Of a stretch of DNA of 64,000 nt, positions 32,148 through 45,846 are shown piece by piece (the first letter of the stretch is position 1; each line of letters begins with the position of its first letter). Made by a program: the position numbers and the translations under genes. The notes below the pieces were generated by a model. It was not told where the DNA came from. It ran no database searches and worked only from the letters and a program-made list of their open reading frames with translations. Origin of the DNA: Auanema rhodensis (taxonomy: Eukaryota > Nematoda > Chromadorea > Rhabditida > Rhabditidae); assembly GCA_964057225.1 (NCBI GenBank), contig OZ059897.1, positions 15,376,001 through 15,440,000 on the forward strand, in the 5' to 3' direction.

Positions 32148-33136
32148 TTAAACAACAAGACGATACGTAATGTACCTACCAGCAGTTTCAGATGGGCGAA
32201 TAATTTTAACAACCTAAAAAGGTAAAATAAGTAAACAAATTAGAAGCAAACAAACTTGTCCTCGTTTTAAACCAAAATATCGCGCAACTGGGTCTGATAA
32301 TTGAATTCGGGGTAATTGACTTTCCTTTAACTTACTGAAATTTAGAAAGTTATAACATATTAAAAACAACGAGCATACTATCTAGCTAGTAATTCAGCCT
32401 TCTCCTCCGAGGTCATAACAACATGCTCAGGGACTAACTCATGTTCCGTAATATTAACCTAGAACATATTCAAATAAGAAAATATATAACCAAATATATA
32501 CCATAAGTTCAGCTTCTAAAAATTGTTCAAGAGTATATTTAGGGGCCATGTCGGCAATAGACTGCAATGGCAAATTAATTTTTAAAACACAACGAAATTA
32601 ATTTACCTGCTTAGCAGATGGAGTCATTCCGGTCTGGACAACAATAATAGCACGAGTAATATTTTGTTCTTGCATTTGTTGACAAATAGCCTGAAAAAAA
32701 AATGAATTAGGCACGGTCAGTGCTAGCAAACCTAACCTTAATTGTTTTGATTCCAATCTTAGTATCTTCAGGGAAAAACACAAACATCTGATCTTTAATA
32801 GAGACATGAAAATATTAAAAACTAAAGTCATACTTACCAGTTGGGTCATCATTATGGGCAACAAGAATTGTAAGTTCACTACGAGCAGGCTTGCGTTCAC
32901 TTGGCTTATCACCGAACATTTCCTAATTCATACAGTTTAAACATTAAATTAGAAATTATAACACCTTAAACTGCTCTAAAGTTTGATCCAACTCTTCTTG
33001 AGTCACTAAGTATCCTCTATCGTGACACATCTAATATTAAGTTACGTTTTATTAAGCAATATTTTGTATAAATTACCTGCATAATAGTTTTACGAACTCG
33101 CCATAAGCGGTATGTTTCCAATTCATCATCAGCCAT
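32148..33136 (-). CDS. rpb-5: RNA polymerase subunit RPB5 (RPABC1), shared by Pol I, II and III
   Basis: Small shared subunit at the downstream-DNA jaw of nuclear RNA polymerases. The start (ATG at 33134-33136) reads [20 protein letters not shown], as in metazoan RPB5. Joining the exons gives about 211 residues, against about 210 in human. The N-terminal jaw module contains the [20 protein letters not shown] segment, and the C-terminal assembly module has the signature [20 protein letters not shown] followed by [20 protein letters not shown] and a TAA. Seven or eight short introns. It converges with the BTB gene. No anomalies were seen. Confidence 0.97.
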
Positions 33137-36100
33137 TCTAAAATTAACAACATAAAATTAAAAAATTCACAATTATAAATACACAAATCAACTCGGACAA
33201 AGCTTTGAATCAATTTAAAGGCCTACAGAATGGCATTAGCAATAGAGCATGGTTATAGCCTTCCCTAAATTATTTACATGTTAGAGACAGAATAGACCAT
33301 AAGAATGTGGGTTTAAATGAGAATAAAAAGCTTTTAAATATTACATTATTGAAAATTATTTTATATCAAAGTAAGAAACATGATAGTGCTAGCTTTGTAT
33401 ATTTCAGTTCGCTAATTGAGTATCCCTTTTATTATTTATACTCTTGAAACTTCAGTTGATTTTTAACCAGAAAAAATATGACTTCTTTAAAACAATTTCT
33501 TGGATTATTTAAAAATTTCCCGAATATCTTGCTGATATTTTAACATTGATAGAAAGGAAATTTTTCGGTTTTCGACTTAAAGTTCTTCGCCAATTCTCAT
33601 TAATTCGAATTGTTGCACTAATTATCACAATGCCAATAAAAAATAGCTGTCGTTGTTTCCTTTTAAAATAGAAGTTGAAGTTTATGATGATATGAAAATC
33701 AACATGATGCTAGGTTCCGGATGTGATTTACATCCAAGTGACAGAAAATTGTATGACGGCAGTTTCATGTGGAGAATGTGTCTATATCAAGCTTTACAGA
33801 AATTGAGATAGAACCAAACAGAGTGAGAATTTAGTGAAAGACTATTATAATATCCACAGAATATCTCGATTTTCAATGATATTTCATTCAATCCTGTAAA
33901 TGTCTGTTAAGCTCCCCTATCTTCTAGCAAATGAACCGGTTATCTTTATCCATCCGTTTTCATTTAACGCTTTTACTCCTTTATCTTCTCGCTATCTCGT
34001 TTCTTTCTTTCTCTTTATATCTTCTAATTTTCTGTGTTAACATACCTTTATTTCTCTTCAAGATAAACCTTTTCTCCCTTTCTCTAATCACCTATACCAT
34101 GTGCGAACCAGCAAAAGAAATGATCCTTCAGTTGACCCCATCATACAAATTAATTTCAAAAAAAAAAAAAAAAAATTGGAATTGTGTCTAACTATCACAT
34201 TTTCTTCAAATAGAAATTTATGCAAATTTGATTGAATTGTGCAATACCGAATCTATTTGAAATATGCATCATTAATTTTTTTTATTTCAGAAAACTTTCC
34301 TTGTAACTTCATTATTTTTTCCCAATATAGGTTTTGAACTATTTCCTGTTTGTGTTTTCAACAATTTTCAGATTAAGGTTCTTGTTCAAAATCATTACTT
34401 TGGTTTTTTTCCTATTCAATCGTATTTTTATCGAACAAAAGAATTATATAAACATTTAAAATGGTATAGATTTTGTGAAAATACTTGAAATATTCTTCAT
34501 TACATTACATGAAGCTTGGTCCTTTTGTACTTTTAATTTGTTACAAATCGAAACAAATTATTTTGTATAGAGAAATGTGTCATTCAGACATCTCTCACAG
34601 TGATTGTGGTCAGCACGTCGAGGTTAACCTACACAACCCAATATATCCAAAGATTTCAGTGCGCCTTTCTCGTTCTTAGGTCATAGTTCTTTTCATTGAG
34701 ACTGTTCCATTTCATTTGATTATCCCACCCATCTTTTCTAGCGTTCTGTCTCTTTCTCTTCGATTGTCCATATTCTCACTTTATCCTGTTATCTTCAAAG
34801 GAAATCCTCGAATTTTCTCTTTTCATTTCTCTATGTCTCTCTTCTACACTAGTCGACAGGAAAAGTGATGACGATAGATACATGGTATGCCCATTTCAGT
34901 ACTTCTTGGACCGTTTGCCGTTAATACTCTTCTCCTTCTCTCTCTTCCTACCTCCCCTCCAACCCTCTTTTCCTTCTTTCTTTCTCTTTCTCTCTCTCTC
35001 CAAATTTGACAACTTTCTCTTTACCGTTCTCTATTTCTTCGTCATCGGAAGAGCCCGTTTTCTCTTCGTTGTTTCACTCAATCTATTACGGTTTTTCGTT
35101 CCCATTTCACTTTTTCTTTCTTCTTTTCATCCTAAATACTCAGAAAGTGAAGAACTTCTAACCGCAAGTGGGTAGAGCGATACCCAGAAATCCTGTACGG
35201 TGTTGCTTTCACTCCATCTAACGACGCTCTGACCTGAACTCTCAAACTTTTTTGTTCTTTGACTATCTTCGGAAGAATTTTAATTTCTTAATTTTCAGAA
35301 GCTCGACGTTTTCATTTTTCTCTGAACTAACTACTGCTATATTTGTACATCCAGGTGAGCTATTCCGTCTGACAATTAAGATATAATCATAACATATCTA
35401 GTTTTTTGTATTTTAAAGCTTTTTGAGAATTTTTATTGCATGAAATCTGAAATTTTATTGCCGTTTAAATAACTGGTAGATTTCAAGTGCTCGTAGTACT
35501 TAGACGAAATCTCATGTTAGATCCCCAAAGAGAATGACGACATTCCAAGCATGTTAAGTAAGGTGCTGTCGTAGATTTTCATCTTATGAATTACTCAGTT
35601 AGCCACTTATAATAAAAGAAAATTCTTTTAATTTCTTTTTTTGGACCACCATATGTATGGCACCTGCACGTTCCATGAACGTATTGACATTCAGATATCG
35701 ATCTATTCTTCCTTGAATTTTCTTTTGAAAAGCCTCCATGCATCTTGTTAAATCCTGCTATTAGAAAACTTTCTCCTTTCATTAAATAAGATTAACAGGA
35801 CTTGTATTCTCTTCCTCATTTTTTTATAAAATCGCATGGTCAAGTTTTCAACCATTAGTTTGAAACCATATCGATCAAATTAGGATAGTCAGTCATCTTA
35901 TTTTCTTTAATATAATCATTCCTTTCAATTTAAATGATGAAAAACCGATACATTACATGAGTATGGGTTATTGACTTATTTTATTTTAAAGTTTTTAACT
36001 ATTATAATAAGTAAAAATATGGTAGTTAATTCGAAATTCGTAGACTTTCCTCTTTCCGCAATGATCACTATTAGACAAAATATCTCAGATTTCATCAAGT

Positions 36101-37705
36101 TTTCACACTTTTCAAAGAATATTGGCATGCCTATTTGTAAAAATTTCGATATTAATTTACCTTATTCAGAATTATATTTTCAAATAATATCAGGAAGAAG
36201 TCGAATATTGGTTTATCAAACCGATAAAAGGACGAAATGTGTCAAATCTGACCCGATTAGTCATATCTTTCATTGCATATTAGATCACTTCATGAAGATG
36301 TTTTGGATAACTACACATCTATTATAATCAACTGCATAGTTTTAACTTTAAAAAAAATTAAATTAAATTCTGATGTTATACCATTTATCCCTATCTTTCA
36401 TATCCTTACCGAATAGTTTATAGCATAATACACAGTGCATTGAATCTTTATTGTCGTCTTCTAACACATTTCTAATAATAGTTATCCCCACTTTAACACT
36501 TTTTTTTGAAATTCATATCCGGTTAGAAGTTTTCGTGTAAATCACCTCATCAATGTTTTAAAAAAATAGCTTGTATAGATTGTAGTTTATGTGTATATCT
36601 TTATAGAATATTATCTCTTATTTATATTTATCTTTGTTTCACTTATTTTATCTTGTTTTTATTATAATATTCGATTTAAAACTTATATATTTCTACAACA
36701 AAAAGTTGGATGTTCCTTCGTTTTGCTGCTTTCTTCATCATTTTATTATTATGTCCACTTTTTACAAACGTGAGATGCTGGCAAAAGCCAATAATGCCCA
36801 ACAGATTCATATTTCCTCTTATTTCTTCAGTGTTTCTATCTCTATGTTTCATATCTATAATACGCCTAACCTGTTTTCATATTAGCCATCCAAGCAGCCA
36901 CCAGCCGCTGGTCAAGTTTCATTCCAATGACGATTTGCATATTTAGCTATTTCCTTGCTAATACATTTGAAGTCTTTAACATTCAACAACTCATATATTC
37001 ACGATGTTGATATATCTGTTCAGCAATTTTCAGTTCATGTTCATTTGCATACCACTGTTATCTCACGTTGACGCCCACTTCTACCGTAACCTTATTCATG
37101 AAAAATAATCCAGTAAAAACGGTTGTGTTTCGGAAATGCGCTACTTTCGTTTTTTAAAAATTTTTTTTTACAATTTTTATTTTTTTATATCTTACAGCAT
37201 ATCTTGTTAATCTTTTCATTAATATCTTTCGTTTTCCCTCTTTCTCAACATACACAACTCTCATTTCTCACAACCACTACCAGCCCCCCCCCTTTTTCAT
37301 CCTTTTGAAATGTCGTCAGCAAGCCGCTGACGCCAAATCCACCAAGCAATCAATCGTTTGCCTGTTCCAGATGATAGACGTCGTAAGATCTTGTTGCTTG
37401 TCGTTCATTCATGTTCATTCACTTCTATATCATATTCTTCTATTTTTTTTCCATCATCAGTATTTCTCCCCTCCCAGCTTTACCATAACTTCACTATCAT
37501 CCACATGAAGAACCATCACATCCCTTCTCTTTAAACCATTCATGTTCTCAACAAGCTTACAATAACTTTCCTTGTCGGACATTCGAAATAATCTTTAGTA
37601 ATCAAATTATTATCTTATGCTATATATATATATATATATATATATACTATATACTATATATTATTTTATTTTTATATATTTTTAAAGAGAAATATAGTTT
37701 TACAG
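33137..37705. other. Intergenic region upstream of rpb-5 and the PTR gene
   Basis: 4.5 kb without a supportable gene. Open frames are Phe/Ser/Leu low complexity, for example 34882-35175. Contains CT-rich stretches at 33930-34080 and 34900-35150, a 9-base C run at 37284-37292 and a (TA)13 run. A small frame at 36710 with a signal-peptide-like start has no other support. It likely carries control elements of the PTR gene. Confidence 0.5.
37621..37646. repeat. (TA)13 dinucleotide repeat
   Basis: Uninterrupted TA run about 60 bp before the 5'-most PTR exon; a likely length-variable microsatellite. Confidence 0.95.
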
Positions 37706-37724
37706 GAAAGCTTATCCTCGTTTC
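37706..37724 (+). other. Putative spliced-leader acceptor and short leader of the PTR gene
   Basis: TTTTACAG ends at 37705, and the first in-frame ATG follows after 19 bases. The exon has no upstream partner that I could find, so trans-splicing of a spliced leader here is the simplest reading; an unseen upstream coding exon is the alternative. Confidence 0.4.
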
Positions 37725-40700
37725 ATGGAACGGCTATGTGTATTTGTAGAACAAAAGACACACGACTTGTTCTATTGGATTGGACTCCAAATAGCTGACT
37801 ATCCAAAAACTTTCTTCTTTCTCTGGTAATTATTTGATTTTCATATATTATCATTTACATTTAGATATTATAATTAAATTAACTAATATGAAAGATGTTA
37901 TCTTCTTTCATTTTTCTTTGATTCAGAACATGTTCATAGTTTCATCTTTGTATATATATATATATATATGAGGGTCAAGTACAAATCTTTTCGTTTTGTG
38001 CAGTTACCTATAAATGCGCCATGGGGTGGGGGGGGATGAGAGGAAGAAGGCAATAATCATAGGTGAGGCTTCAACAAGAGAGAATCCAAGAGAATATTGG
38101 AAAAAGAATAGGAGAGGGGGGCATAAAGAAAAAGAATGAGGCCCTGCGTGAGAGGTAGAAATCATTAAGACATTTTTATATCGTTTTGATAGATGCTATT
38201 GTGCTCTAAACTACGAATCAATTGACCTATATGTGAATACTGTGAAACATGTATTTCTCTTCATCACTTCCTTTTTATATTCTTCATCACATGTTTCTCT
38301 TTCCGGTCAATTGTAACTTCTTTTCTACTTCAAGTATAAGGTTTTAATTTAAGTAAGAGAGATGTGACTCGAGGTAATAATAGGGTATAATCTATATATA
38401 GATGAAGAATTTTCCCATTTTCTCCATTTTTATTTATTGAATTGTCTAAAGAAAGTGTAGATCAAAATTTGACGTTGAATATTTTTCTTTTATAGTTTAT
38501 TGACGAGATCTGATTTCGTAACTTTTGACATGAACTTCAAGCGACGATTCAAGATCTCAAGCAAAAAATAGAAGGATAATCTGTCATATGTGTGAAGAGA
38601 AGACCGCTTTTTTCTTGCATATTCTGACCTAAAATTTTGAATAACCTTGTTAATTCTTTTTGAACCCATCTAAGCTGTTACCCCATACTGTGCTTTCAAA
38701 AAGAAAAAAAGCTTTGCTAAGATATTGAGAAGAAGAAGGAAAAAGAGAATTTTCCAGACGTATGAGAAACTGTGGAAAGGAAATAGAGTGTTAGAGATTC
38801 ATGGATAAGAGTGAGTGGGAAAGTTCAAGATCTAGACAGAATATAAGTAAAATTTAGAGAAAGTGTCTATATCACAGATTCGAAAAGAGAATAAGAGGAA
38901 CAAAATATGAAGAGAATCAGGAACAGAGAATTCATCTTTTTTCAGTTAAGCAGGGAAAACGTGGTGTTGTTCGAGAGATGTAAATATTGTATAGAGAACG
39001 ATGATGATTCCCAAAGAGAAATCTTGATTTCTGGGCGAACTTTCTTGTTCTCTGCCCATAAATGACTTGGCTATTGCTAGCCTGTTCATCTGCAAGTGGT
39101 GTCGCGAAAGCAGTGACAAACCTCTCCATGAACGATCGTAACAGCGTAAATCTACATGAATTCCGTCAGAAACAAAGAGACAAATGAGAATGAAGGAGAG
39201 AATAAGCTTGACGATGTTTGATGAAGATCACGAACCAGTGAAATATCTGTACATATCGATGGAACAAACGATCGGGCCTAATCTCATCTAGACAGTCTCT
39301 TATTCTTAGGAATTCTATCACATTCGTCTTGTGTTCATCACATCATCCACTAGTTCATCTATCGCATATTCTCTTTCATTTGTTTGAGATTCATACTGAC
39401 GTCTTAGTTTGCCTGACCAGGCTGCAAGTTTGCTACCGGTCCACTATATAACCGAATTTGGAAGCGAGAGTGCAACGGAAGCTCGTCCGCCATTTATCAG
39501 ATATAGCAAAGATGAAATCCAGTGTGGTAGACTAGAGATGGTCAGAGGCATAACGAGGGGTGTGGACAGAATTGACGATAATGCATGAACGTATCAGGAG
39601 GAAGTCCTGTTGATTTTATTCATTATTCCAAGGTCGTACGGATGGGTTGAACTAACTAAACGTTGACCGTCAATTCTTACGCTGTGGGCAACAGCTGAAT
39701 CAAGCACGACACATCTGATTAGCCATCCGAATCTTCACATCAACCCTGTGATTTGATGCAAAATAATTCAAATTATGGGTGAAGACATATAGAAATATAG
39801 AAGTCTTGTCGATCGAACAGATAACACAATACAGAAAAAGTGCTGAAAGATGTGAAGAAAAGTATTCTAATACAAGAGAAAGTAATAACATTTGGCACAG
39901 TAATGTATGCATAAGACTAGTTGTCCTACTATTTTTTTTATTAATAAAAGGCTTGTCTTCTGATTTACATCACCCAAAAAAAGAAATATTTGGAGAAAAA
40001 AGCTGGAAGGAAAACAAAGTTTTGATGAAAGAAAAACCGGCTGATGAAACAGTTCGACAAACGATGTTATAGCTTTATTTGGGAATGAAAGTGATGACTT
40101 GATGTCTGTACACATATGAATGTATATCCTTGGAAAAAAAGTTATTTTCTATTATAAATATACTTTAATAATATAAGATTTTGAGTTTTCTATTCAAGTT
40201 CATAAATGATATTGATAGAAAATTTAGTTGAAACAGTATTCGCCAATAAATGAATTTTGTAGAAATAGTATGATAGAAGCTTTTGGATAAGGATGAATCT
40301 GTAAAATATATTTTATTAAAATCTTTTATTACGAAATTATATTCTGAAAAATAAATTAAAATGATTTTCAGTGTAACATGGGCACTTATAATGGGTGGAG
40401 GAGTTGTGCGATTCAAAGAAGTTAATAATGTTCGAGATCACTTCAGGTATTTTATTGAAAATTCACAATATATTTGAAAATATTTAATTTTAGTGCGACT
40501 GATTCTCCGTCTCGATATGAGTATGCTGTGGCTCGAGAGTTTTTCCAAGAACTTGGAAGTCCTTTTCATGTTGTTGTTGCTATGAAATCTGCTGATGAAG
40601 GAAATATTTTAAGGCCAGAGTAAGTAATATAGATGAATGAATGAAATTGTAATTTTCAATTTGCAGATATATTGATAAAGCTCTTGAAATTGAAGATTTT

Positions 40701-43700
40701 CTTCAATATAAACTCAAAGTTGAGCATGAAGGAAATTATTATTCATATTCTGATTTTTGTGGAACTCAATGTGAAACATCTGATGCGGTTCGTAAACCTT
40801 TAAAACTTGTTTTTCATAAATATGTTCTTACAGGTCAACATCTTTCTGACTATGTTCAGAGATCAACAAAGAAAAAAAACAAATCATGTTAAATTGACTT
40901 ATCCTTCTATGGATGTATTCGGACATCGTGTCTATTTAGCTAATAACATCTTTCTAGTCGGACTTAACAACAGGTTTTCATTTTTGGCTTTTTTGAACAT
41001 TTAAATTTCAGTTCCTTAATATTTGAAGTTCTTTGGAAATTTAATTAACATTTAATCCATTTATCTTATTAACTTTATAAATATTTATGTTTAAATTTCA
41101 GTTTTATTATTTTATTTTAATTCTTTTAGATCACAAATTATTGAAGAATCTCGTTTGTTAGCTATTAACTTTCATGCTATTTATAATAATGAAAGTTCTG
41201 TTGCTATTATGAGAAAATGGGAAAAAGCTGTTTTCAACTATAGTTTGAGCACTAATAATGATGATCTTATCAGAGTGTATTGTACATCTGAAGGACTTGT
41301 CTCTGAAGAAGTTCGTCGTACAGGTACAACAATTCTTCTCCAACATTCTAGAAACATCATTTTATCTTTTTAGGAATTCTGGCTATGCCTCTTATGGGAG
41401 TAACATTCTTAATTATTCTTGTATTCACTGTTGTTACAACTATTAAACGTAATCCCGTCAAAAGTAAACCAATGGAATCTATTTTGGGAGTTATCTGTCC
41501 AATTCTATCACTTGTTGCCTCATTTGGACACTTGTTCTGGGTAAGTTTTCTCTCATCTTGTCCCGAACTTAATCGTTTACAATTTGAACAAGAGAAAGTT
41601 CAAAATGTTTTATTAACAATTGTCTAAAATTGCGAATTTCATTAAAGAAAAGGAAAATCTTTTTTTCAGATGGGATTTGAGTATTTACCTATTGTTACTG
41701 TTGTTCCTTTCTTAATTTTGGCCATTGGTGTTGATGATGTATTCATTTTCATCCATGCTTGGCATAGAACAAGTGATAAGTATGTCAACATTATCTGAAA
41801 CGTATCATATTTACCTTAATCTCAATCAGGAACACCGTTCGTGATCGTATGGCTGAAACTCTGGCAGATGCTGGGCCATCTATCTCTATCACTTCCTTAA
41901 CAAACCTTTTATCATTCGGAATTGGAGTTTTCACTCCAACACCAGCTATTTACGTAAGAAGTTTATAACTATACATGTGTTCATTTAATTTATTTAAGAC
42001 TTTCTGCGTTTTCATCTCAGTTGCTGTTGTTTATGATTATATATATCAAATTTTCTTCTTTTCTGCCGTTTTGGTACTTGGTGGACAGCGTGAAGCTCAA
42101 AACAAAAATGCTTATTTCTGGTGGATTATTGAAAAACCAGAAGATCCAGTAAGATCTAGCATTGAAATATTTAATATACATATTTATAATTAAGAATAAG
42201 AAAAGATCGCCATCAGTTATAGAACAAAAGTTTGGGCAACTTGCTTCTGTTGCTTTGGATAAATGGGTTAAGTTCAGTATGTGGAAGTTCAGTAGATACT
42301 TTATTGGAGCTATTGTTCTAACATATTGGGCTATTATGCTTCATGGAGTTATGCAGATTAAGGTATATCATAGGGAAGTATGAATTAATGAATGATATAT
42401 TCAGGTTGGTTTATCTTCTGAAAAATTATTTTTGGAAGATTCACCATTATTGGACTTAGTGCGTATTCAAACCAATGTCATTTTCAAAGAAGGTGGACAG
42501 GTATCAATTACAATTTAATTATTTATTATTATTATTAACATAATTAAGGTTGCTATATTCGTAAATAATCCTGGTAATGTTTCTGAACCAGAGAAAATCC
42601 CAGAACTTATGAGAATAGTACAACGATTTGAAACTGCTAACAATAGTGTTGGAGCTGCAAGTACCCATAATTGGCTTTTACCATATTTGCCATTCGTTGG
42701 AGAAAAAGAGCATGGAAGCATTGATTTCAAATATAGATATCTTCCTGAATTCTTTAAATTACAAGAATATCGTAAATGGAGTCATTTTGTAAATCTTGGA
42801 AATCCTCAGTAAGATCTCATGTTTCTTTACATTTTTATTTACTTTTTCATATATTTTCAGAGATTGTTTATCTGAACGTCCATCATGTCTTCATAAATTC
42901 GTTTTTACAACTGGATTCCACAATGCTGTATCCTGGAGTGATCGTTTAAGTTTATTGGAAAGGTATTTCTATCTGTTTTTCTATTTTTAATTTATAAACA
43001 AATCTTTTTTTTAGATGGAGAGATATTGCTAGTGAATATAATCATTTGAATTTAACAATATATGAAGATTTCTCTATGTATTCTGATCAGGTAAAATCTT
43101 TTTTTCTTTAATTTCTCATATAATTAATATAATTTTTCTTTTTTTTAGTTATTAAGTATTGTTCCTGTTACACAGCAAACTGTTCTTTTTGCTTTAATGT
43201 GTATGATTATTGTTTTGATGCTGTTTACTCCTTCACTTGTTACAATCATAACTTCAACTGTTGCTATCTTATCTATCAATTTAGGTAATTATATATAAAT
43301 ATATAAGTTTATAATTTATTTATATAATTTAAAGGAGTTTTTGGATGTCTTGTTTATATGGATGTTGATTTGGATCCTATTTCTATGACTACTTTACTTA
43401 TGGCTATCGGTTTCTCTGTCGATTTTGTTGCTCACGTTACATGGCATTACTACAAGGGAGAATTTGCTGTAATACATTAATTTTTAGTACTTTATTGTAT
43501 TTTTTTTGTTTTTCAGAATCAAGAAGAACGTATTCGTCATGCTTTAGCTTCTATTGCTTGGCCTATGGTTCAAGCTGGTACATCAACAATGATGTCCATT
43601 ACCGTATTAGCACTTGTACATGCTTACATGGTTCAAGTCTTCGTAAAGGTAAAAAACTCAAATACTGTAAAACTTATCTCTTATGCCCTCTTATTCAGGT

Positions 43701-43914
43701 TGTTGTACTTGTAATCTTCCTCGGCATGTGTCATGGTCTCGTTGTTTTACCAGTTGTATTTGCTGCTTTACCGTTCTCGAAGCCATCTGCTGGTGGACAT
43801 GGCCATGGACATGGTCATGGTAAGCAAGTGCACGATGCTGAAAAGCATGGAATTCCAATTGCTTTGGAAGAGAAGAAATCGTCAGCACAGCATCGTCAAT
43901 CATCACAAGCTTAA
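37725..43914 (+). CDS. Patched-related protein (PTR family, sterol-sensing domain)
   Basis: Twelve-pass RND-type membrane protein. Nematode PTRs act in moulting, cuticle formation and lipid traffic; the substrate is generally unknown. Exon 1 ([10 protein letters not shown]...[21 protein letters not shown]) contains the cytosolic N-terminus and start of TM1. A 2.57-kb intron follows, then exons from 40373 coding TM1 and the first ectodomain (HDSF-type region, [17 protein letters not shown]). The sterol-sensing domain lies at about 41370-42150, with [20 protein letters not shown] and the TM4 motif [16 protein letters not shown]. The second ectodomain (paired Cys in [13 protein letters not shown]) spans 42400-43080. 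The second membrane half contains [17 protein letters not shown], including the TM10 GxxxD acid. The tail is His/Gly-rich (HGHGHGHG) and ends QSSQA at a TAA. Both RND acidic motifs are kept, so it should be active. I could not assign the exact ptr number. Confidence 0.93.
37807..40372 (+). other. Large first intron of the PTR gene
   Basis: About 2.57 kb. It holds purine-rich patches (38030-38160, 38690-38960), an 8-G run at 38028-38035 and a less AT-rich stretch at 39000-39700. Frames inside it (for example 39779-40072) show no homology that I recognise. It could include an internal promoter or enhancer. Confidence 0.45.
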
Positions 43915-44770
43915 TAATTAACAATTTCTTTAGAGAATTTCATATAATTATACATATATATACATTTATATATAATTATTTCAAAAGAAATTAGGATAAT
44001 CGATTCATATCTACATATGCTTTTCAAAAAAAACGTTATGTATAACGTTTCTTAACATTTCAAATGTTTGTTTTCATATCATTTTTTGCCCAATTTGTCA
44101 AAGTTTATTTAAACCAAGTTAATTTCTATCTCTAAACATCTTAACTTACTCTAAATTCCTCTTCTGTTTAAAGGAATCTCAGATGCAATTTGACTTTCCG
44201 GTGATATCCTTTAACGAACTGCTATTGCCATATTTTGCTATCTATTATAAAACAAATAGTTTATATATTATACTTACATATATTGACTAGGCAATAATTT
44301 CGTCTAATTATATTCTTATAACTATATCTTATCAATTTATTATTATTATTATTTTATATATTTGAAAATGCTGTACGAATTTTCAATTCGCTCTACTTCG
44401 CGCGGGTTTACATATTTTTTATGAAATAGTCTCATATACTATTTTATATTTTAAAAAAATATTAAAAAATAAAAAATTCATTATTAAACTGTTTTATTTT
44501 CTGTTGTTCAATAACTAAGGAACATTCTTCCTGTACATTTCATACCATAATGTGTTATCAATGTACCCCACATATCCTTCATTGAATTCTTATTTGCTCC
44601 TTAATAGATTAAATCTAAAAGATATATATTTGATTCAGAAAACCTTTAGTACAATCAGGTGATTCTCCTATAGCACAAGTATCTGTAGAGGTAGATAATC
44701 CCAAAAATGTCTTTTTCGTATGAGTTGCTTGCTTAAAATTGTTTTTTTTTCTTTTTTTGAATTGAAATAT
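43915..44770. other. Convergent 3' region of the PTR and lipase-like genes
   Basis: AT-rich 3' flank. One GC-rich island, TTCGCGCGGG near 44398-44407, resembles an E2F core but is in an odd place. No gene seen. Confidence 0.45.
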
Positions 44771-45846
44771 TCAACAAACACAGCAATGGAACCAACAATC
44801 TGTTCCTTGTGAAGCTTGAGCTTTCTTTGTTCGATCGCATGATGTAGCAGGAACTGTCTAAACTTTTTTCATTTCTTTCTAATTTTTAAAATTTAAAATA
44901 CCGTGAAATAGTCTTCAACCCAGTTTGATCTTACAGCCACACTGCACGATTTATCAACATTTGCAGCAAAGTCCTAAACTATTAGAAAATTAGAATATTA
45001 TATTTTATATTTTCTTTTAATTTTTCAGCAACTATACCATATTTCCACAACGAGGGCATCCGTATCCATAGTAAACTAGTTGTTCTGTTTTAAATAATTC
45101 ACGAAGTTTTAGTATAGTCATTTGAGCTATGCAACATCCCAGAGTATGTGAATGAACCTACATAGACAAAAATTGGAAATCAGAACAAAAATATCAAATA
45201 ATCCTACAACGATTATATGTTCACAGAATTCATTCCATAATTCAGTAATTGCTTCTTTAAAACCTGAATTCCAAAGAGCATTGAAAGCAATCATATGATC
45301 TGATCCAACTTCTCCATAACTTTCAAATGATGTTCTTGTCTGAATACCAAGAAATTTCAGAAATTAATTAAAGATATTACCATTTGAGTGATTGTGTTTA
45401 CTTCAGAATTTATATAATTATCAAGATTTGCAGGGCCTTTGAAGTTGAATCCAATAATTTTTTCATCTTTAGAATATGTAATCTTAATATTTAAAAGTTT
45501 TCATTTGAATACTTGAATCAAATATTTACGGTAACTTCACAAGGCCCTCGAAAAGGTGTATTACTACAGTCGGATGTATATCTTTAATTATAATAAACTC
45601 TTTTAACATATAATAAATATATTTTTTGTTACCTGGAATGGTAAGAATGTAGTGGAAAATGAGCTGGTACACATTGTTCAGGTGTTTGTGATATTGCTGC
45701 TATAAGGTAAATGAATCCCTATCATAAAATAAATTCATATTTATATAATTATATTGTTTTACCTTTTTGTCATATTGGGCAAATGTCCAATTAAACATTA
45801 AAATATTTAATAAAAATAAACAAAAAACATTTTTATTTAAATACAT
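44771..45846 (-). CDS. Secreted class-3 lipase-fold protein with altered nucleophile
   Basis: About 244 residues from eight or nine exons. The start at 45846 gives a signal peptide (FLLNILMFNWTFAQYD). After it come the N-terminal helix typical of nematode class-3 lipases (FIYLIAAISQTPEQCV), a disulfide-type segment (DCSNTPFRGPCEVT), the core strand IIGFNFKGPANLDNYINSEV and the helix HMIAFNALWNSGFKEAITEL. The nucleophile elbow, usually GHSLGG, reads S-H-T-L-G-C, so Thr (about residue 156) stands where Ser is expected. Next is GYGCPRCGNMDFA, matching the family's FG.PRVG...FA, then an Asp in WVEDYFTTVP where the catalytic Asp normally lies. The C-terminus is Cys-rich (DCWFHCCVC) with a possible catalytic His. 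The fold and secretion look sound; normal lipase activity is doubtful. It is a little shorter than usual family members. It ends at a TGA at 44771. Confidence 0.8.

Noticed and set aside
34882-35175. 97-codon frame upstream of the PTR gene
   Set aside because: Pyrimidine-rich low-complexity translation, with no link in frame to the PTR first exon.
36710-36946. Small frame starting with a signal-peptide-like stretch
   Set aside because: AT/T-rich DNA gives hydrophobic runs by chance; no conserved mature part, no splice partners and no promoter seen.
39779-40072. 97-codon frame inside the PTR large intron
   Set aside because: No family resemblance, no initiation context, and it is embedded in an intron on the same strand as the host gene.
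44398-44407. TTCGCGCGGG, E2F-like core
   Set aside because: It lies between two convergent 3' ends, where a promoter element is not expected; a single site is weak evidence.
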